A stretch of DNA of 64,000 nucleotides from Actinoplanes sp. M2I2 (GTDB taxonomy: Bacteria; Actinomycetota; Actinomycetes; Mycobacteriales; Micromonosporaceae): NCBI RefSeq assembly GCF_023544445.1, contig NZ_JALPVJ010000007.1, forward strand, positions 372,001-436,000, given 5' to 3'. The notes under the pieces are model-generated. The model made no database searches, was not told where the DNA came from, and was given only the letters and a program-made list of their open reading frames with translations. The stretch's first letter is position 1; the number at the start of each line of letters is the position of its first letter. Positions 63,621 to 64,000 of the stretch are shown here, in pieces. The translations under genes were made by a program, and so were the position numbers.

Positions 63621-64000
63621 TCAGGCGACCGTCACGCTGATCGTGTGCCACCCCGTGGCTCCGCTGGGGAACGGGGTGGCCCGGTCCTGGATCTGCACGG
63701 CCCCGGTCTCGTCCGTGGCCCGTACGGCGATCGAGTGCGGTCCCGGAGTCGCGCGCCACGAGTAGCGCCACTGCACCCACGTGTCCACCGACGGCACCGG
63801 CAACAACTCGGCGGTCGCCCACTCCCCGTCGTCGATCCGTACCTCGACGGTCTTGATGCCCCGGCGCTGCGCCCAGGCGACGCCGGCCACGGTCACGACC
63901 CCCGCGTCGAGCCGGGTGAAGGGTTTGGGCCGGTCGACCCGTGATCCGGTCTTCACCGGGGCCTCGGCCGCCCAGCCGCGCGAGACCCAGTACGGGTCGA
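63621..64000 (-). CDS. molybdopterin-dependent oxidoreductase, C-terminal dimerisation domain (partial)
   Basis: The 3' end of a sulfite-oxidase-family gene; it continues past the window edge. Visible are DPYWVSRGW, then RLDAGVVTVAGVAWAQRRGI, VEVRIDDGEWATAELL and WQYSW-type beta strands (QWRYSWRATPGPHSI) of the Mo-co dimerisation domain. The catalytic Mo-pterin domain lies outside. Such actinobacterial proteins are often membrane-anchored by N-terminal helices. The inner GTG at 63956 is not its start. Confidence 0.88.
   Translation of the reverse strand, partial: DPYWVSRGWAAEAPVKTGSRVDRPKPFTRLDAGVVTVAGVAWAQRRGIKTVEVRIDDGEWATAELLPVPSVDTWVQWRYSWRATPGPHSIAVRATDETGAVQIQDRATPFPSGATGWHTISVTVA

Overview
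The window is a GC-rich actinobacterial chromosome segment, most likely from a Micromonosporaceae-type actinomycete (Actinoplanes-like; this placement is inference). Support comes from very high GC, many GTG and TTG starts, Asp instead of Cys in the MurA active site, a DUF2550 gene beside atpC, an actinobacterial-type Rho with a long disordered insert, and avoidance of TTA codons (two clear in-frame cases were spotted by eye). No CRISPR array, insertion sequence, prophage or plasmid origin was seen. The one RNA gene found is a tRNA-Arg(CCG).

The left two thirds (about 1.9-42.5 kb) is an old actinobacterial housekeeping block. It reads, mainly on the minus strand from right to left: argS, lysA, hom, thrC, (insertion), thrB, rho, (insertion), rpmE, prfA, (insertion), prmC, tsaC-like, low-molecular-weight phosphatase, (insertion), glyA, two AtpI-type genes, atpB-E-F-H-A-G-D, (LCP gene), atpC, DUF2550, (phzF-like), VOC gene, pduO, murA. 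As remembered, it matches the argS-to-murA order of Mycobacterium tuberculosis apart from the insertions. The block covers translation (argS, prfA, prmC, rpmE, tRNA t6A synthesis), transcription termination (rho), the aspartate-family pathway to lysine and threonine, the F1Fo ATP synthase, cobalamin adenosylation and the first committed step of peptidoglycan synthesis.

The insertions carry most of the novelty. A polynucleotide kinase and a compact RNA ligase form an overlapping pair and converge on a bacterial nitric oxide synthase whose ribosome binding site lies in a hairpin. A TPR-GGDEF protein and a beta-propeller lipoprotein-like gene sit between prmC and prfA. A MarR/RND/MFS efflux group splits thrB from hom-thrC. 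A second, canonical Sua5 sits two genes away from a degenerate one. An LCP cell-wall ligase gene and a strong hairpin separate atpC from atpD.

From about 42.6 kb to the right end the content is accessory: a DUF3105/DUF305 pair, the tRNA, a GNAT enzyme, a stress-signalling group (two GAF/ANTAR proteins, one STAS protein), an ArsR-type regulator divergent from a PEP-mutase-like enzyme, two AraC-type regulators, a PASTA-less Ser/Thr kinase, several hydrolases, a TetR/MFS efflux operon with a clear palindromic operator, another STAS protein, and the 3' end of a sulfite-oxidase-like gene. Convergent genes in this window often overlap by 4-29 bases.
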